The notes under the pieces are model-generated. The model saw nothing but the letters and a program-made list of their open reading frames with translations. It made no database searches and was not told the DNA's origin. Shown here piece by piece: positions 8,746 to 16,271 of a stretch of 42,312 nt of DNA. Location: assembly GCF_947495565.1 (NCBI RefSeq), contig NZ_CANLZM010000021.1, forward strand, positions 1 to 42,312, written 5' to 3'. Each line of letters begins with the position of its first letter. Within the stretch, counting starts at the first letter, position 1. This stretch comes from an uncultured Pontibacter sp. (GTDB lineage Bacteria > Bacteroidota > Bacteroidia > Cytophagales > Hymenobacteraceae). The position numbers were made by a program, and so were the translations under genes.

Positions 8746-10020
8746 ATGAGTACAGAAAGGATCAAAATATACAAGTTTGGGGGCGCCTCCGTAAAAAGCG
8801 CCGCATCTTTCCGAAACCTTGCCCGCATTGTTAAGTCGCAAGGTGGCAAGCGTCAGCTGCTGGTGGTGGTATCGGCGATGGGTAAAACCACCAATGCCCT
8901 GGAGGCACTGCACGGTATGGCTTACCAGGGGCAAAACTTTATCTCTGAGTTTGAACAACTGAAAGAGTACCACCTGCAGGTGCTGCAGGAGCTGTTTGCA
9001 GAGCAGGATCACCCTGCCTTTCAGCGGCTGGAGCATTTGTTTGAGCAACTGCACAATCAGCTTCAGGAAATCACACCAAACAGCAATTTTGATAAGGTAT
9101 ACGATCAAACGGTAAGTTTTGGCGAACTTTTTTCGTCTACAATACTGCATTATTTTCTGGAGGATCAGGATTTAGCTAATTCCCTGATAGATAGCAGAAA
9201 ATATATACAGACAGATACCAACTGGCGCGAAGGCAAGGTAGATTGGGCCTGGACGGAGCGCCTGATCCGGCGGGATGTGCCGGCTTTGCTGGAGCAGGGG
9301 CTGGTGGTAACGCAGGGTTTTTTGGGTGGCACCAACAACGGCCTCACCACCACATTGGGCCGCGAGGGCTCTGATTTTAGTGCCGCCATTTTTGCTTACT
9401 GCCTGAATGCCGGGGGCATGTACATCTGGAAAGATGTGGAAGGCCTGCTCAATGCCGACCCGAAGCACTTTCCGGATACCGTGCGCTACCCTGAGATTTC
9501 TTACCAGGAAACAGTGGAGATGGCTTACTACGGTGCCTCCGTCATACACCCGAAAACTATAAAACCGCTTGCTAATAAGCGGATTCCGCTTTACGTAAAG
9601 TCGTTCCTGAACCCGGAGGGCGAGGGCACCAAAATCTGCGACTGCCGTTTTGAGGTAGTTGCGCCGGCTTATATTATTAAGGAGAAGCAGTGCCTGGTAT
9701 CGTTCGGGGTAAAGGATTTCACGTTTATCTCGGAGAAAAACCTGGGCACTATATTTAATGCACTTTCAGAACTGCGGATAAAGATACACCTGATGCAGAA
9801 CTCTGCCATCTCCTTCTCCATCTGCACCGACTATAACCCTGAGCGCCTGCACCGCCTCATCCAAACGCTGCAGGACCAGTTCGTGATCCACTACAACACG
9901 GAACTGAAGCTCTATACCGTCAAGAATTACAATGCCGCAAGTATAAACCGCATTATGGAGGGCAAGCAGGTGCTGCTGGAGCAGCGCACACGCACCACTT
10001 TCCAGGTTGTGAGCCGCTAA
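8746..10020 (+). CDS. lysC: Aspartate kinase (monofunctional)
   Basis: This 424-residue enzyme phosphorylates L-aspartate, the first step towards lysine, threonine and methionine. KFGGAS at residues 10-15 is the kinase signature. FGELFSS, TQGFLGG and TTLGREGSDFSAA are further active-site segments, and DVEGLLNADP is the aspartokinase-specific loop. The C terminus from about 315 (LVSFGVKDFTFISEKNLGTIFNALSELRIKI) has ACT-domain pattern, probably for amino-acid feedback. No homoserine dehydrogenase domain is fused, and the length fits the monofunctional form. It is transcribed divergently from fbp. Confidence 0.93.
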   Translation: MSTERIKIYKFGGASVKSAASFRNLARIVKSQGGKRQLLVVVSAMGKTTNALEALHGMAYQGQNFISEFEQLKEYHLQVLQELFAEQDHPAFQRLEHLFEQLHNQLQEITPNSNFDKVYDQTVSFGELFSSTILHYFLEDQDLANSLIDSRKYIQTDTNWREGKVDWAWTERLIRRDVPALLEQGLVVTQGFLGGTNNGLTTTLGREGSDFSAAIFAYCLNAGGMYIWKDVEGLLNADPKHFPDTVRYPEISYQETVEMAYYGASVIHPKTIKPLANKRIPLYVKSFLNPEGEGTKICDCRFEVVAPAYIIKEKQCLVSFGVKDFTFISEKNLGTIFNALSELRIKIHLMQNSAISFSICTDYNPERLHRLIQTLQDQFVIHYNTELKLYTVKNYNAASINRIMEGKQVLLEQRTRTTFQVVSR

Positions 10021-10095
10021 TTTATACTTGGCGGCTTTTTTATACTTGCCCGAAAAGCTAACTTTAACCATACCCAACAGAAACCTATTCATACT

Positions 10096-10869
10096 ATGGA
10101 ATTTATACTTGTAACGCCTCAGGCGCAGCCGCATGTAGCTCTAATTCAACTAAACAGACCAAAAGAATTGAACGCCCTTAACCTGCAGCTGATGGGCGAG
10201 CTGCGTGATGCGCTGAAGGACCTGGACGAAGATGATGCCGTGCGTGCCATCGTGATTACGGGCAATGAGCGTGCTTTTGCCGCCGGAGCCGATATAAAGC
10301 AGATGGCCGGCAAAACCGCTATCGATATGCTGAACATAGATCAGTTCTCTACCTGGGACCAGATCCGCAAAACAAAAAAACCTATTATTGCCGCTGTTTC
10401 CGGCTTTGCCCTGGGCGGTGGCTGCGAACTGGCCATGACCTGCGATATGATTATAGCATCTGAAACGGCGCAGTTTGGGCAGCCAGAGATAAAAATCGGT
10501 GTAATGCCAGGCGCAGGCGGCACACAGCGCCTCACCAAAGCCATCGGTAAAGCGAAAGCCATGGAAATGGTGCTAACCGGCAAGTTTATGAGCGCCGACG
10601 AGGCGGAGAAGCACGGCCTGGTAAACCGCGTGGTACCGGTAGAGCTATACTTAGACGAAGCCCTAAAACTAGCCTCGGATGTGGCACGCATGTCTCCGGT
10701 AGCGGCTAAATTGGCTAAGGAAGCCGTAAACCGTTCTTTTGAGACTAACCTGGACGAAGGCTTATACTTTGAACGCAAGAATTTCTACCTCTGCTTCGCC
10801 TCCGAAGACCAAACCGAAGGCATGAACGCCTTTGTGGAAAAACGCAAGCCAGATTTTAAAGGCAGATAA
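10096..10869 (+). CDS. Enoyl-CoA hydratase/isomerase (crotonase family)
   Basis: This 257-residue crotonase hydrates 2-enoyl-CoA. The oxyanion-hole segments are AFAAGADIK at about 60-68 and SGFALGGGCELAM at about 102-114. Glu111 and Glu131 (GQPEIKIGVMPGAGGTQR) sit where the two catalytic glutamates of enoyl-CoA hydratase lie, which favours a true hydratase over other crotonases. FVEKRKPDFKGR is the usual C terminus. It follows aspartokinase by 75 bases that hold two TATACTT copies. The acyl-chain range cannot be read from sequence. Confidence 0.93.
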   Translation: MEFILVTPQAQPHVALIQLNRPKELNALNLQLMGELRDALKDLDEDDAVRAIVITGNERAFAAGADIKQMAGKTAIDMLNIDQFSTWDQIRKTKKPIIAAVSGFALGGGCELAMTCDMIIASETAQFGQPEIKIGVMPGAGGTQRLTKAIGKAKAMEMVLTGKFMSADEAEKHGLVNRVVPVELYLDEALKLASDVARMSPVAAKLAKEAVNRSFETNLDEGLYFERKNFYLCFASEDQTEGMNAFVEKRKPDFKGR

Positions 10870-10873
10870 ATGA

Positions 10874-10926
10874 GTTCTGAGTCTCGAGTTCTGAATTATG
10901 ATTCTTTTACACTCGAGACTCAGAAC
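10874..10926. repeat. Perfect 16-bp inverted repeat, 21-nt loop
   Basis: GTTCTGAGTCTCGAGT (10874-10889) pairs exactly with ACTCGAGACTCAGAAC (10911-10926). GAGTTCTGA also occurs twice in the left half (10873 and 10887 region). It begins 4 bases past the enoyl-CoA hydratase stop. No T run follows, so it is not a standard terminator, although it may stall or protect the transcript end. Confidence 0.7.
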
Positions 10927-10930
10927 TTTA

Positions 10931-10984
10931 ATAGTAACTCCCCAACTCTCCAAGTTCTAAACTTTTTAACTCTCCAACTTTCTC
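10931..10984 (-). repeat. GAGTTAG-family intergenic repeat, copy A
   Basis: On the minus strand this reads as imperfect units of about 15 bases such as GGAGAGTTAAAAAGTTTAG and TTGGAGAGTTGGGGAGTT. It is related to the copies at 18443, 32350 and 42127. Confidence 0.6.
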
Positions 10985-10985
10985 C

Positions 10986-10993
10986 TATCTTTG
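10986..10993 (+). promoter_or_regulatory. Candidate -7 box of the Fur-family/peroxiredoxin operon
   Basis: TATCTTTG matches TAnnTTTG and lies 40 bases before the regulator start. No good -33 TTG was found because the upstream DNA is repeat copy A. Confidence 0.4.
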
Positions 10994-11033
10994 CAGGAAC
11001 TTTTACTAGTTAAGAAACATTCTTACCTGAGTG

Positions 11034-11498
11034 ATGCAAAACCTGACCCGAGAAGAATTACGACAGCGCCTTTTAGCGTGTGGCCTTAAAGCCACACAGC
11101 AGCGCATTGTTGTGTTTGAGGCGGCCATGGAACTGCATGGGCACCACCCTACAGCCGAGGATGTATACCAGCGCCTGAAGCCTGCAAACCCAAGTATATC
11201 ATTGGGAACAGTCTACAAAACGCTTGATACATTTGTAGAAACCGGTCTGATAAAGCGCGCTCTTTCGGAGGAAGGCGGTAAGCGCTACGATGCCAACACG
11301 CACGTGCACAACCACATCTTCTGCAGCAAAACCAAAGAAATCGTGGATTTTGAGGACGCAGAGCTGGAGCAGCTCTTGACCGAGTTTTTCAGCAAAAGGA
11401 AGCTGGAGAACTTTGAGATAAAAGGGGTTTCGGTGCAGCTGACGGGAAATAAAGTGGAGCCCGACAAACAAATAAGTATTACACGAGTTTCAAAATAG
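11034..11498 (+). CDS. Fur-family transcriptional regulator, PerR-like
   Basis: This 154-residue protein has the Fur winged helix (KATQQRIVVFEAAMELHGHHPTAEDVYQRL, then SLGTVYKTLDTF) and a C-terminal dimer/metal domain with HVHNHIFC. The usual CxxC after the His cluster is reduced to CSKT, and the second C-terminal CxxC is absent. The structural zinc site of Fur/PerR therefore seems lost or different. ATG at 11034 is preferred to the overlapping GTG at 11031. A peroxiredoxin gene starts 28 bases downstream. This context points to peroxide sensing (PerR type) more than iron control, but that is inference from the neighbour. Confidence 0.9.
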   Translation: MQNLTREELRQRLLACGLKATQQRIVVFEAAMELHGHHPTAEDVYQRLKPANPSISLGTVYKTLDTFVETGLIKRALSEEGGKRYDANTHVHNHIFCSKTKEIVDFEDAELEQLLTEFFSKRKLENFEIKGVSVQLTGNKVEPDKQISITRVSK

Positions 11499-11526
11499 AT
11501 TTTTCAAAAACCAAAACAAATAACAC

Positions 11527-12156
11527 ATGGCAGTATTAGTAGGTAAAAAAGCACCTTCTTTCAAAGCAACAGCCGTAGAGAACGGCGAATTCGTAGAGAA
11601 CTTCTCTTTAGAGCAGTACCTGGGCAAGAAGCATGTACTTTTCTACTTCTATCCAATGGACTTCACTTTTGTTTGTCCAACTGAGATCATCGCCTTCCAG
11701 GACAGAATGGAAGAGTTTGAGCGCAAAGGTGTAGCCGTAGTAGGTTGCTCTACTGACACGCACTTCTCTCACTTTGCCTGGTTAAACACGCCGCGTGAGC
11801 AGGGTGGCATTGAGGGTGTAAACTACCCGCTTGTAGCTGATGCAGCTAAGACTATCGCCCAGAACTACGACGTGTTGGCTGGTCATTACGACTACAACGA
11901 AGAAGGCGAGGTTACTTTTGTAGGTGAGCCGGTAGCTTACCGTGGCCTGTTCCTGATCGACAAAGAAGGTGTAGTTCGTCACCAGGTTGTAAACGATCTT
12001 CCGCTTGGCCGCTCTATCGACGAGGCGCTGCGTATGGTTGATGCCCTGCAGTATTTCGAGACGAAAGGCGAAGTTTGCCCAGCCAACTGGTCTGAAGGCA
12101 AAGAGGCAATGAGCGCTACAAAAGAAGGCGTTTCTAACTACCTTGCAAAACACTAA
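11527..12156 (+). CDS. Typical 2-Cys peroxiredoxin (AhpC/Prx1 type)
   Basis: This 209-residue thiol peroxidase reduces hydrogen peroxide and organic peroxides. The peroxidatic Cys50 lies in FYPMDFTFVCPTEI and the resolving Cys184 in GEVCPANW, as in typical 2-Cys enzymes. The segment at 121-136 (YDYNEEGEVTFVGEP) before AYRGLFLIDKEG is longer than usual for AhpC. Codon use is biased to frequent codons and no TATACTT heptamer occurs, fitting high expression. It follows the PerR-like gene and ends at a strong terminator. Confidence 0.96.
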   Translation: MAVLVGKKAPSFKATAVENGEFVENFSLEQYLGKKHVLFYFYPMDFTFVCPTEIIAFQDRMEEFERKGVAVVGCSTDTHFSHFAWLNTPREQGGIEGVNYPLVADAAKTIAQNYDVLAGHYDYNEEGEVTFVGEPVAYRGLFLIDKEGVVRHQVVNDLPLGRSIDEALRMVDALQYFETKGEVCPANWSEGKEAMSATKEGVSNYLAKH

Positions 12157-12181
12157 GCTTTAACAGCTTTTTAAATAGCAG

Positions 12182-12212
12182 AAAAGCCCCGGCCTAGGTC
12201 GGGGCTTTTTTA
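12182..12212 (+). terminator. Intrinsic terminator after peroxiredoxin
   Basis: AAAAGCCCCG (12182-12191) pairs with CGGGGCTTTT (12200-12209) over the loop GCCTAGGT, followed by T residues. Confidence 0.9.
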
Positions 12213-12258
12213 TTTGCGAAAGTAGGAGAGCAAAATCTCTGGCTGAGAGCACGGTTAC

Positions 12259-12440
12259 TTACTCCTTCACCTGCGTAACTTTACCATTTTTTAGTATAAA
12301 CCTCTACCTCACCAGTCTCTACCCCGTAAAGTTCGAAAACAGAGGGAACCTCCATTGTAGGCTTGTTTACGCTTATTTCTCCATTGCCACAGCCATGTAG
12401 AGAAATAACAGTACATTAAAATAAGTTATCGCTTTGTCAT
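12259..12440 (-). pseudogene. Decayed small lipoprotein gene (tentative)
   Basis: Three minus-strand frames together read like one short lipoprotein. MTK at 12440 is followed, after a shift, by AITYFNVLLFL. After another shift comes HGCGNGEISVNKPTMEVP and SVFELYGVETGEVEVYTK, and after a third shift NGKVTQVKE and a stop at 12259-12261. The last shift falls in a run of six A residues (T12287-12292 on the plus strand). HGC would be the lipobox. No single frame is open throughout. This may be a real remnant or a chance join of frames. Confidence 0.3.
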
Positions 12441-12458
12441 TTTTTCTGAAAGTTGTAC

Positions 12459-12830
12459 TTACACAAACCTTACCAGCCACATGCCTGCAAAGGTAGCCAG
12501 CAACCCAAGCAGCACACTTGCGGAAATGTAAAGTATAGCCTGCCCATACTGCTCCGTCTGCAGCATGTAAGCCGACTCCAGCGAAAAAGCCGAGAAGGTA
12601 GTAAAGCCGCCCAGTATGCCTGTAGCCAGGAAAGGCCGCCACTCGGCTGGCAAGGTGCCTTTAGCAATCAGCGCGAAAATCAGCCCCATTAAAAAGCAGC
12701 CTGCCACGTTTACCCCTAAAGTACCAAACGGAAATGCTACGGCGGATCGCGTCTGGATGAACAGCGCCAGCAGGTAACGTGCCACACCGCCAATAAAACT
12801 TCCTGCGCCTACAGCTAAAAGTATCTTCAT
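12459..12830 (-). CDS. crcB: Fluoride efflux channel CrcB/Fluc
   Basis: This 123-residue, four-helix membrane protein is of the Fluc family, which exports fluoride as a dual-topology dimer. Signatures are GGVARYLL, FGTLGVNVAGCFLMG and GGFTTFSAFSLES. I start at the ATG at 12830 (MKILLAVGAGSFIGG). The frame stays open upstream to 13013, but that extension lies inside the neighbouring methyltransferase gene and has no membrane character. There is no room for a fluoride riboswitch in the 41 bases before the start. It lies downstream of the methyltransferase on the same strand. Confidence 0.93.
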   Translation of the reverse strand: MKILLAVGAGSFIGGVARYLLALFIQTRSAVAFPFGTLGVNVAGCFLMGLIFALIAKGTLPAEWRPFLATGILGGFTTFSAFSLESAYMLQTEQYGQAILYISASVLLGLLATFAGMWLVRFV

Positions 12831-12871
12831 GTATGTAACTGGTTTTTGAAAGTATAAAAGTAGGCTGGTAG

Positions 12872-13498
12872 CTATACCTTCTGTAAAAGTATGGTTAAGA
12901 TGCGCGGCACGCTTGAGCGGTCGTTGTTGTCGAAAAGCTCGTTCAGGCCTAATAACCTCAAACCGTGCTGTTTGGCTGCCCGCACAAAATCCGACACGTG
13001 GTGCGTGTAGCACTCCACCTCCTGCGTGCCTTGTGCAGTGTTGAAGCGGGCTTTGGTGCCGGTGTACTGCTTAAAAGGGTGCAGCTCGCCTACGTAAGCA
13101 TACCCGCCGCGTTTTAGCACCGCAGCCGTTTGCTTAAAAGTATAATCCAGGTTGGCGATATGCTCCAGCACCAGGCTAAAGCTCACCAGGTCGTAGGGTT
13201 GTGTTGCAAAGCTCCATCTCTTCGTGATATCGGCTTGTATAAAATCAACTTTATTGGAGCCCACCTTAATTCTTGCCCGCTCCAGCATTTCCTCCGACAG
13301 GTCTACGGCTGTGATGTGCAAGGCCTTGCGCACCAGCCACTCCGTATTTTTGCCGGTGCCGCAGCCAATCTCCAGGCAAGCATCAAAATCTATACTTGCC
13401 AGCGTGTTGCGTAAGGCTACGGCCTCCAGGTCGCGGGTGCGGTTTTTATTGGTGTCGTACTGCGGGGCCCAGCTGTTGTAGGCTTGTTGTATGCTCAT
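12872..13498 (-). CDS. Class I SAM-dependent methyltransferase
   Basis: This is a 208-residue Rossmann-type methyltransferase. Motif I is CLEIGCGTGKNTEWL, followed by AVDLSEEMLERAR, a DFIQADI acidic segment and DLVSFSLVLEHI, then VLKRGGYAYVGELHP. The substrate cannot be told. It begins inside the stop of the GNAT gene (4-bp overlap, 13495-13498), so the two are translationally coupled. Crc B follows in the same direction. Confidence 0.88.
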   Translation of the reverse strand: MSIQQAYNSWAPQYDTNKNRTRDLEAVALRNTLASIDFDACLEIGCGTGKNTEWLVRKALHITAVDLSEEMLERARIKVGSNKVDFIQADITKRWSFATQPYDLVSFSLVLEHIANLDYTFKQTAAVLKRGGYAYVGELHPFKQYTGTKARFNTAQGTQEVECYTHHVSDFVRAAKQHGLRLLGLNELFDNNDRSSVPRILTILLQKV

Positions 13499-13977
13499 AG
13501 TTGCTTTATCATCCAGATGTTGCAGGCGTAGTGGCCGGAGTTGCCGAGGGCGTGCGGTAGCGGCCTGAAACCTGCTTTTTCATACATGGACACCGCTTTT
13601 GCCAGCTCAGGAAACGACTCCAAGTATAGCTGCTTATAACCCAGCTCGCGGGCTGCTTCTATACTTTGCTGCATCAGTTTGTTGCCAATTCCTTTGCCTC
13701 GTGCATCGGCTGCCAGATAAAACTTAACCAGCTCTGCGCAGCCTTCCGGTAGCCCCTCTGTTGGGTAAACGCCGCAGCCGCCAACTATTACGCCATCTTC
13801 TTCGGCCACAAAGTAGGCGCTGGCAGGTTGCCGGAACAGTTGATACAAGGCATCGGTGGTAGGGTCAGTATACACGGTACCGGGCTTGTCTATTTTAAAT
13901 TCCCGGAAAACAGTTCGGATCAGGATAGCCAACGGCTCGTTGTCGGAAAGCTGAATTGAGCGAATGGTGAGCGGCAT
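13495..13977 (-). CDS. GNAT family N-acetyltransferase
   Basis: This 160-residue acetyltransferase starts at MPLTIRSIQLSDNEPL (ATG at 13977). The acetyl-CoA loop is DARGKGIGNKLM, the classical R/Q-x-x-G-x-G/A pattern, preceded by ELVKFYLAA. LGYKQLYLESFPEL and MYEKAGFRPLP complete the fold. A longer frame to 14106 overlaps the arginine-deiminase-like gene and is not credible. The substrate is unknown. It is coupled to the downstream methyltransferase. Confidence 0.9.
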   Translation of the reverse strand: MPLTIRSIQLSDNEPLAILIRTVFREFKIDKPGTVYTDPTTDALYQLFRQPASAYFVAEEDGVIVGGCGVYPTEGLPEGCAELVKFYLAADARGKGIGNKLMQQSIEAARELGYKQLYLESFPELAKAVSMYEKAGFRPLPHALGNSGHYACNIWMIKQL

Positions 13978-14075
13978 AAATTGTATGTTTTGATATGGTA
14001 AGCTACTAAAAATGCAGGTACGCCGTACTCTTCTAACCCAAATTAAACTTGCGCGCATACTTACCATCGCTGAAA

Positions 14076-14954
14076 TCAGCCTCTCAGCAAAGGCAGACTG
14101 CAGCACCTGAACGAACCGCCAGTGCTTGGGGCCGCATCAAACGTTATCTCCACCACTTCTATTCCGGCCTTCCTGATCTCATCGTTGATTGGCTGGCACA
14201 AAGGATGGTCGCGGCTAATCAGCTTGTCCTGCGACAGGGAAAGTATGTTGGTGGCCAGCTCCTGCTGCTGTTCTTTGGTTACTTTTATCAGGTTGTAGTT
14301 GTCCAAAATTTCGTGCGGAAGCTGTTTGAATCCTTCTTCATAAATGAGTGCCAAATTCTCTCCTACAGGGTTGAACATGCAATCCAGGTGCAGCACGTTT
14401 TCGCCTTCTGCCAGCGTTCGCGCCGCTATCGGCACCACGTTAAATTCATTACCAAATTGCTCCTCCAGAAAAGCCACGCCCTCCTGGTTGGTGCGCTGCG
14501 ATACGGCCACAAAGATGTTTCCTTTGTCTACCAGTATGTCGCCGCCCTCAATAAAACAGGTAGGTGAGTCCGGGATAATGATGTTGGCCTCATGGCCGGG
14601 AATGTTGTGCAGGTAACGGAAAATGCCAGCGCTCTCGTAGCGGCGGCTTCTTTTTACCATGTTGCAGAGCAGGAACTTCTCTCCTATCACCATGCCGATG
14701 TCGCGGGGCGTGAGTTGGTCGTACACAAACTTGCCTACGTAATCAGGCACCAGCACTTCAACGCCCGCCTCCGTCAGCACCTGCCTAAAGGTATCGAACT
14801 CCTCCTTGAGCTGCTCCTTTGTCGGCAGCCCCTGCTTCTGGTCCTCGTTTACGAGCTCCACATAAGCCGGCGCCTCGCTATAGTTCTCGTACCTCCCGAT
14901 AATTACTTTCTGCAGCGTATCGGTCTCGCTATACTGCTTTATGCTTTTACTCAA
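14076..14954 (-). CDS. Arginine deiminase superfamily (amidinotransferase/DDAH-like) hydrolase
   Basis: This 292-residue enzyme has the guanidino-group-modifying fold. Likely catalytic residues are the acidic EGGD at 136-139, His189 in VLHLD (189-191), and a Cys at 284 or 285 in GGSFRCCSLPLL at the C terminus. Size and motifs fit arginine deiminase-related or dimethylarginine hydrolase-type proteins. The precise substrate is open. The start is TTG at 14954 because no ATG occurs until residue 88. A run of ten G residues lies 75 bases upstream and a -7-like box closer in, described separately. Confidence 0.85.
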   Translation of the reverse strand: MSKSIKQYSETDTLQKVIIGRYENYSEAPAYVELVNEDQKQGLPTKEQLKEEFDTFRQVLTEAGVEVLVPDYVGKFVYDQLTPRDIGMVIGEKFLLCNMVKRSRRYESAGIFRYLHNIPGHEANIIIPDSPTCFIEGGDILVDKGNIFVAVSQRTNQEGVAFLEEQFGNEFNVVPIAARTLAEGENVLHLDCMFNPVGENLALIYEEGFKQLPHEILDNYNLIKVTKEQQQELATNILSLSQDKLISRDHPLCQPINDEIRKAGIEVVEITFDAAPSTGGSFRCCSLPLLRG

Positions 14955-14986
14955 ATCTATACTTTCAAATGGTACTTTTAATGCTG

Positions 14987-14994
14987 CAAAAGTA
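14987..14994 (-). promoter_or_regulatory. Candidate -7 box for the arginine-deiminase-like gene
   Basis: On the minus strand the bases read TACTTTTG, matching TAnnTTTG, 33 bases before the TTG start. No TTG at -33 is visible. The G10/C10 tract begins 34 bases further upstream. Confidence 0.4.
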
Positions 14995-15028
14995 AGGCTT
15001 GAAGTTGGGTTTGGCTAATTTATACTTT

Positions 15029-15038
15029 GGGGGGGGGG
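15029..15038. repeat. Ten-base G homopolymer
   Basis: Ten uninterrupted G residues on the plus strand follow TATACTTT. They lie upstream of the minus-strand arginine-deiminase-like gene and beyond its candidate -7 box. Confidence 0.9.
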
Positions 15039-15100
15039 CGGGTAGAGGTAAGTACGTGGTAAAAAACATGAGGTGGAATTATAATAAAATAATATGCTTG

Positions 15101-15496
15101 TCAATCTTTAAATCTCCAAAATCTACGAATTCCATCTTCGTTAGAAGTTACTAAAGAATCTTTATCCGCTTTAATTACTCTTGTTCTAAAAAAAAGATCA
15201 CCACTTTCAAGGTAAGTTAGCGTATCATTTTTGAATTCATATTTTAAGTATTCGAATGTGTCGACAAACAATATTGAATCCTGCTCAATACTAAAGCTCG
15301 CATTTTCAGATTCTCCTGCAGTCCACACACCTTTGATATCTTCTTTAGTGAACAAAGGCTGTTTACCCGAATGCGTTGGTTCAACTGCCGGGAAAGAAGT
15401 GCTCTCCTGAGGTTGGGCAACAGATCCATTCTCGCTCTCTTTTACATTACAGCTTATCATAAGCAACAAAAAGCAGATGGTATGTAACTTATTCAT
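15101..15496 (-). CDS. AT-rich lipoprotein of unknown function
   Basis: The product is 131 residues from the ATG at 15496. It has a lipoprotein signal MNKLHTICFLLLMISC with the lipid-bearing Cys at 16, so it is probably membrane-anchored in the periplasm. The mature part contains DIKGVWTAGES, then FSIEQDSILFVDTFEYLKYEFKNDTLTY, a pattern seen in small lipocalin-like lipoproteins (GVW start, SI... and ..YE strands). That similarity is impressionistic. The frame is open upstream to 15547, but this would put residues before the signal peptide. Composition is clearly more AT-rich than most of the window, as in the gene upstream. Confidence 0.72.
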   Translation of the reverse strand: MNKLHTICFLLLMISCNVKESENGSVAQPQESTSFPAVEPTHSGKQPLFTKEDIKGVWTAGESENASFSIEQDSILFVDTFEYLKYEFKNDTLTYLESGDLFFRTRVIKADKDSLVTSNEDGIRRFWRFKD

Positions 15497-15543
15497 TCCT
15501 AAAATTTTATACGCTTTAATGAATTGCCGACCAAAATATTTAT

Positions 15544-16098
15544 TCAATGTTCACTATCCATTTTTGCTTTTTTATGCCCGTTTGAAATATGGTTGTGAAA
15601 GCTTTTATCTAGTTCTTGTAACTTATGCAACTGAGCCGGAATAGTTTGTTGTGGATGTGGCCCACTGAATAGGAAATAGAAAAATGATTCTATTTCATTT
15701 GGTTGCCTTACTTTAAGGATTTCGTAAGTCAAGTTCACGTTTTCCAGGACAAGAGGCTTCAAGTTGTGCTGAAATTGGCTAATTGCGTCAGCTTCCCAAT
15801 TTCCATTTATACTTATATTTATCGCTGTTTGGAGTCTCTCTTTCTTAGGTATTTTGTCAAGTGCATAGAACCTGGAAATATAATCAAACGATTTTTCGTA
15901 CAATGGCCCAGGCGTTTCTCCTACATAATCAAATGTCCTTTTAAATGTCTCAAAGTCGCTTGGAAAAGAGTTGAAGTAAAGTAACTGATTAATTTGAGTG
16001 TCAGCACTTAATAGCCTATTAAATGATAATTCCAGCTTTTGAGCGTTAAAGCCTTGAAAAAGTAAAGCTATTGATAAAGATACTAAGAGAGATTTCAT
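15544..16098 (-). CDS. AT-rich secreted protein of unknown function
   Basis: The product is 184 residues with a short signal peptide (MKSLLVSLSIALLFQGFNAQ, cut after about 20). I do not recognise the family. The rest is polar and aromatic-rich (FNSFPSDFETFKRTFDYVGETPGPLY; FFYFLFSGPHPQQ) and ends KKAKMDSEH, with no membrane anchor or lipobox. It is followed by the lipoprotein gene on the same strand and both share low GC content, so they look like a two-gene accessory unit, perhaps acquired. Confidence 0.68.
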   Translation of the reverse strand: MKSLLVSLSIALLFQGFNAQKLELSFNRLLSADTQINQLLYFNSFPSDFETFKRTFDYVGETPGPLYEKSFDYISRFYALDKIPKKERLQTAINISINGNWEADAISQFQHNLKPLVLENVNLTYEILKVRQPNEIESFFYFLFSGPHPQQTIPAQLHKLQELDKSFHNHISNGHKKAKMDSEH

Positions 16099-16220
16099 AT
16101 GATATATTCTGCTAAAGGGTAAGGCCTACCAAATATAGCAGAAACCACTAACTTTCCCAGTAAACAGGGCTGGCACCCACAAAGTACACTTCCCTTACAC
16201 ACTATCCCTGTGCAATACCT

Positions 16221-16228
16221 TATATTTG
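16221..16228 (+). promoter_or_regulatory. Candidate -7 box for waaA
   Basis: TATATTTG is an exact TAnnTTTG match 44 bases before the TTG start of waaA. A -33 TTG was not found. Confidence 0.42.
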
Positions 16229-16271
16229 CAGTAGAACCAGACCTCACAGCGTCTATCAATAAGTATACATT

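Noticed and set aside
12831..12871. Fluoride riboswitch for crcB
   Set aside because: Only 41 bases separate crcB from the preceding gene and no pseudoknot pattern is visible.
12831..13013. N-terminal extension of CrcB
   Set aside because: Lies within the methyltransferase gene. CrcB signature begins at 12830.
13978..14106. N-terminal extension of the GNAT protein
   Set aside because: It overlaps the arginine-deiminase-like gene. Normal GNAT start is at 13977.
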